Position numbers and translations under genes: made by a program. Shown piece after piece: positions 60,854 to 64,000 of a stretch of DNA of 64,000 nucleotides. Origin of the DNA: Psychrosphaera ytuae (lineage in GTDB: Bacteria; Pseudomonadota; Gammaproteobacteria; Enterobacterales; Alteromonadaceae). The DNA lies in contig NZ_CP072110.1 of NCBI RefSeq assembly GCF_017638545.1, forward strand, positions 2,604,001 through 2,668,000, given 5' to 3'. Under the pieces are notes generated by a model that saw nothing but the letters and a program-made list of their open reading frames with translations, did no database searches and had not been told where the DNA came from. The stretch's first letter is position 1; each line of letters opens with the position of its first letter.

Positions 60854-63328
60854 TTACAGTAAGTTAACGACTATACTGCCACCTGTTGAAATATTTCTAG
60901 GTGTTGTTGCAGAAAACTCTAAACCACCAATAACAGGATCATCGTCTGCACCTAAGGTGTTGATAATCGTAAAGCTAAAAGACGACGTTCCTGGTATTGC
61001 AGGGTCGCTTGAGCCAGTTGAGTTAGGGATTAAGAAACTTCCGCCTCCAACTAATTCACCAACGCTAGAGCTAATGTCAATTGAAGTTTCTTTAGGTAAT
61101 ATTTGGAATTCAGTGTCAGACATTTCTAACCTGAAGCTACGTCCTGTACCACGCAGAATATCAATCGTGCCACCGATGGCAGTGTTGTCATAGTTACTTA
61201 AAATTACGTCTCCAGTTGCTGTATCAACTAAGCGATAAAGTGCCGAAGAGCTTGAAGTGATCAACAGGGCTGCTTTGCGTATCGTGATAAATTTAGACGT
61301 CGCACAATTTGCACCAGAGCACTGAGGGCCGTTAAACAATCCATTCTCAGAGTCACGAGTCTGGTTATTATTACTATCTATAAACACTTCACCTGAATCG
61401 TAAAGATCATTTTCGTTATCATCACGCCACGCCTCTGGCATATCGATAAAACCGCCATTGAATGCACTAATACGACCAAAACCACTCAAAATTTCATTGA
61501 TGTTTGTCGTTGAGCTGTTTACTGAGCCACCGTCACTGTCGTCGTAAATGTTGTTACCATTGACATCAACAAAGTACTCGTGACCTTCTGCGGTTGCTAA
61601 GATGGTTACTCGGTGATCGTCTGCGAACGGTTGTTGGCTAGTCCATGTTACCGCACAGTTACCATTTGTTGTCGTACAAGATGGTTCGATAGCACCGCCT
61701 TCAGTAGTGAAGTTTACGGTTGTACCGTCCGGAACTGGGTTGTTAAAGCTATCGGCCAAGTAAGCGGTTACTTGTACTGTAGTACCTACATGACTTCTTG
61801 CTTCTGGGTTTAGGGTATCTAAAGATAAGGTAATTGAATTTTGATCTGGTAATCCAGTATTAACAGACAGTAAATCAGACTGAGTTGATACTGTTGTTGT
61901 ATCCACTGTAATCGTAGCGCGAACGCGCACAGCTGTCGGTACGGTACCTGCGATAACTTTTGCACTAACTAAGCCTTCAGAATTAGTAGTCCCTACAAAT
62001 GACGCAAGTGTTAAACCACCGGCATCGGTATTTAAGCTAAAGTTAACTTGCTGCTGAGGGCTTGGGTTACCCAGCTCACCTTTTACCAAAAAGGTGACAG
62101 TTGAGGTTTCTTGTTTACCTTGCCCGCCTGTACCTTTTAACACAATTGACTCAGGACTAGCTGAAACAAATTCTATTGAGCCCAGAGCTTCTGATTGTAA
62201 AGTTAAATCACGGGTTGCGGTTAAATCGGCCGAATTGACAACAACGGTTGCAACGATAGTGTCAGTATTTCCATTTGGACCAGCACAATTGATGTCTTGA
62301 TACGTTGCAAAAGCTTCACCGTTACTAGTGATAACCGAACTATCAACGACTGCCTTATTTGCCAAAGCACATGAAGAATTAAAGTTAACTGTCGTTGGTG
62401 AAGTGATGCGATTTAAGTCTTGATCTACCAACACCACACTCAAACCCGCAGTCGCACCGGCACTAATAGTGTCTACATCAACACCGATTTCACCATCAAC
62501 AAAGTTACCGTCGGCATCAAAGTGACCAATGAGCACTGCAGTTGACTCGTCCAAGGCATCTGCTGCTACAACTTCATATGGGGTGGTTTGTGCGTAGTTG
62601 ATATCATTGACTGAAACAGAGGCAGTAGCAATAGCAGCACCAAGATTGTTTTCGTCACCTGTTAAGCTAACTTCAGCGATGCCATTAGAATTCGTCAAGG
62701 CTGTGTTAGCACTTAAAATTCCAATCTCCGCACTGAAGGTAACAATTTTATCAACGATAGGGTCACCATTGGCATCAAGTAATTGCGCGCCTAATTGACC
62801 TGACTCGCCGGCTTTGATGCGGTTGGTAGCGATACCGTCTTTTTTCAAAGTAATAGTGAGTTGCGGTGACTCGACATCGACAACAGCGGTTGCTAGTACT
62901 TCAAATTCTATTGCGGCTGTCAGTGTTTCGCCTTGATAAGTTGTGGTTGCGCTTATAGCGACTACACCAGCTGCAACGTCCGTAGAGTCGAATGTAATGC
63001 TCGCAGTACCGTTAGACGAGGTTAATTTTGAACTCGCCGAAAGTGCTCCTGTTGGTGCACTAAAACCAACATTTTGATTGGCTAAAGGAGTTCCAGCTAC
63101 GTCTGAAATAATAACCGACACGGTAAGTTGATTGCCGACCGTGATACTATTTGTTTCATTGCCGTTGGCGTCAGCAATAGAGATATCGATTTGCGCCTTG
63201 TCACCGACGACAGTACCTGTGTCTTCGTCTGTGTGACCATTACACCCTGCCAGTAGCAAGCTACTTAACAAGACGAATGCGGTCCATGATTTTACAAACA
63301 GTGTATTTATTCTAGTTATATATTTCAC
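60854..63328 (-). CDS. Large Ig-like repeat surface lipoprotein
   Basis: An 824-residue lipoprotein (lipobox LAGC, Cys29). From about 45 to 590 it consists of successive Big_1/invasin-like Ig domains, each with GTASITF, SNGIAEVSLTG or NSEGLVSAKV and a following Ala/Thr strand. A Ca-binding, EF-hand-like stretch is at about 600-670 (DVNGNNIYDDSDGG, DDNENDLYDSGEVFIDSNNNQ). The C-terminal part is beta-rich without a known family. Such proteins usually extend from the cell surface. It is inserted between tldD and darP, and its role is unknown. Confidence 0.82.
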   Translation of the reverse strand: MKYITRINTLFVKSWTAFVLLSSLLLAGCNGHTDEDTGTVVGDKAQIDISIADANGNETNSITVGNQLTVSVIISDVAGTPLANQNVGFSAPTGALSASSKLTSSNGTASITFDSTDVAAGVVAISATTTYQGETLTAAIEFEVLATAVVDVESPQLTITLKKDGIATNRIKAGESGQLGAQLLDANGDPIVDKIVTFSAEIGILSANTALTNSNGIAEVSLTGDENNLGAAIATASVSVNDINYAQTTPYEVVAADALDESTAVLIGHFDADGNFVDGEIGVDVDTISAGATAGLSVVLVDQDLNRITSPTTVNFNSSCALANKAVVDSSVITSNGEAFATYQDINCAGPNGNTDTIVATVVVNSADLTATRDLTLQSEALGSIEFVSASPESIVLKGTGGQGKQETSTVTFLVKGELGNPSPQQQVNFSLNTDAGGLTLASFVGTTNSEGLVSAKVIAGTVPTAVRVRATITVDTTTVSTQSDLLSVNTGLPDQNSITLSLDTLNPEARSHVGTTVQVTAYLADSFNNPVPDGTTVNFTTEGGAIEPSCTTTNGNCAVTWTSQQPFADDHRVTILATAEGHEYFVDVNGNNIYDDSDGGSVNSSTTNINEILSGFGRISAFNGGFIDMPEAWRDDNENDLYDSGEVFIDSNNNQTRDSENGLFNGPQCSGANCATSKFITIRKAALLITSSSSALYRLVDTATGDVILSNYDNTAIGGTIDILRGTGRSFRLEMSDTEFQILPKETSIDISSSVGELVGGGSFLIPNSTGSSDPAIPGTSSFSFTIINTLGADDDPVIGGLEFSATTPRNISTGGSIVVNLL

Positions 63329-63341
63329 CGCAAGCTCCTAA

Positions 63342-63857
63342 TTAACTGCTTAGCCCATTTTTGATGTACTGAAATAATTCTTTGTAATTCTTACCTGGCT
63401 TTTCGCTAGCGACTTCTTTTTTCGCTTGGCGAACAAGTTGACGAAGCTTTTGACGCTCAAGCGTTGGTGCTGACTCTAACAAAGAGTTGATTGCATCGTC
63501 GCCGTTTTCTAACAAGTCGGTACGGGTAGTCTCTAACTTGTGCATCAAGGCATCATTCTCTTGTCCAGGAGAAGTAAGTTTTTGATACTCAAGCTTTAAA
63601 GTATCAAGAGCTTCGTCGCGAAGCAACTTAGCCATAAACTGCAAATGACGTCGTAATGCGTCTGGTTTGCTGGCTATTTTGTCGGCGAGTTTAAACGCAT
63701 CTTGAAGTTCTTCACTGGCCGTGAGCTTTTGACGTTGAGATTTAGACAGTTTGCACAAATCTGTCGCAAAAACTTGTAGTTCTCGTTGCTCTTTTTTTAG
63801 GTCGGTTTTGCTGATGTAATTTTCATCATCAGGCATTAAGTAATAAGGTTTTGTCAT
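63342..63857 (-). CDS. darP: Ribosome biogenesis factor DarP (YjgA)
   Basis: A 171-residue highly charged helical protein with ISKTDLKKEQRELQVFATDLCKLSKSQRQKL and a late LERQKLRQLVRQAKKE segment, typical of YjgA/DarP, which helps assemble the 50S subunit. Its length fits the family (E. coli 183). It is divergent from pmbA with 88 bases between, as in E. coli. The Ig-repeat lipoprotein gene lies 13 bases downstream. Confidence 0.94.
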   Translation of the reverse strand: MTKPYYLMPDDENYISKTDLKKEQRELQVFATDLCKLSKSQRQKLTASEELQDAFKLADKIASKPDALRRHLQFMAKLLRDEALDTLKLEYQKLTSPGQENDALMHKLETTRTDLLENGDDAINSLLESAPTLERQKLRQLVRQAKKEVASEKPGKNYKELFQYIKNGLSS

Positions 63858-63945
63858 ATATCGAGGGTCAATCTATTTTGATAAAAGATTCGTATCAATT
63901 ATGGTATGCTCTAGTGAGTAATTTAACCAGTATTTTTGAGTGTTT

Positions 63946-64000
63946 ATGACCAATAACAGCGATATTTTTCAACAAATCAGTGAAGTGAAAACGGCAATAG
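63946..64000 (+). CDS. pmbA: Metalloprotease subunit PmbA/TldE (3' partial)
   Basis: An ATG at 63946 opens MTNNSDIFQQISEVKTAI and runs to the window edge. GAG lies 7 bases upstream. The darP-pmbA divergent pair is conserved in gammaproteobacteria, and tldD is encoded just 3 kb to the left. Only 18 residues are visible, so the call rests on context and a plausible N terminus. Confidence 0.7.
   Translation, partial: MTNNSDIFQQISEVKTAI

Noticed and set aside
1..64000. Mobile elements, CRISPR arrays, phage genes, tRNA or rRNA genes
   Set aside because: No transposase, integrase, regular repeat-spacer array, terminal repeats, or clear tRNA/rRNA sequence was recognised on either strand by reading.

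Overview
The window is an ordinary piece of gammaproteobacterial chromosome with moderately low GC by eye. Gene content suggests a marine member of the Alteromonadales (Colwellia/Thalassotalea/Psychrosphaera/Pseudoalteromonas-like). The pointers are a dusB-fis operon, glnA-DUF4124-ntrB-ntrC, the yhdP-nit-tldD...darP-pmbA order, a secreted subtilase with a PA insert, a TonB-dependent receptor, a PEP-CTERM-type protein and a hut operon. The genus is an inference; no rRNA, tRNA, phage, transposase or CRISPR array was seen.

Layout. 0-6.5 kb: end of a YiiD-like acetyltransferase/thioesterase, an NAD(P)-binding SDR protein, UPF0178 (YaiI), a PldB-like lysophospholipase, a secreted S8 protease, a 2OG-Fe(II) oxygenase and trmL. 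6.6-12 kb: two tandem GGDEF/EAL membrane proteins (one with intact motifs, one degenerate), then a leftward rraA plus arginase-family (HutG-like) pair. 12-15.6 kb: a 23-codon upstream ORF, an ECF sigma factor fused to a membrane domain, and a secreted hydrolase with a partner secreted protein. 15.7-18.7 kb: purH, fis and dusB, all leftward. 19-22.9 kb: a TonB-dependent receptor and a small outer-membrane barrel. 22.9-30.8 kb: prmA, rlmJ, a lipoprotein methyltransferase, a DUF6482-like protein, purD, a DUF481 protein, MAPEG, a beta-propeller protein and prkB. 31-35.7 kb: the nitrogen regulon core glnA/ntrB/ntrC with sigma-54 and NtrC sites. 35.8-40.7 kb: a PEP-CTERM-type protein facing a four-gene envelope operon (three lipoproteins plus one exported protein, function unknown). 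40.8-47.9 kb: hutH, hutU, hutC, hutI, then pckA. 48-51.3 kb: gsk, grxA, a Memo-like protein, DUF1289 and a cold-shock protein. 51.4-64 kb: queG, nnrD, yhdP, nit, tldD, an Ig-repeat lipoprotein, darP and the first codons of pmbA.

How genes work together. GlnA/NtrB/NtrC form the nitrogen-control circuit; near-identical NtrC boxes lie before glnA and again around the ntrB promoter, so autoregulation can be read directly. HutH/U/I turn histidine into formiminoglutamate, and the ureohydrolase 29 kb away is the candidate last step; glutamate carbon can reach gluconeogenesis through PckA next door. TldD and the PmbA (TldE) start at the right edge are the two subunits of one protease.

The best candidates for something undescribed are the lipoprotein operon at 36742-40623, the membrane-anchored ECF sigma factor with its coupled short upstream ORF, and the exported lipoprotein with a methyltransferase fold. 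All three are inferences from sequence reading alone.
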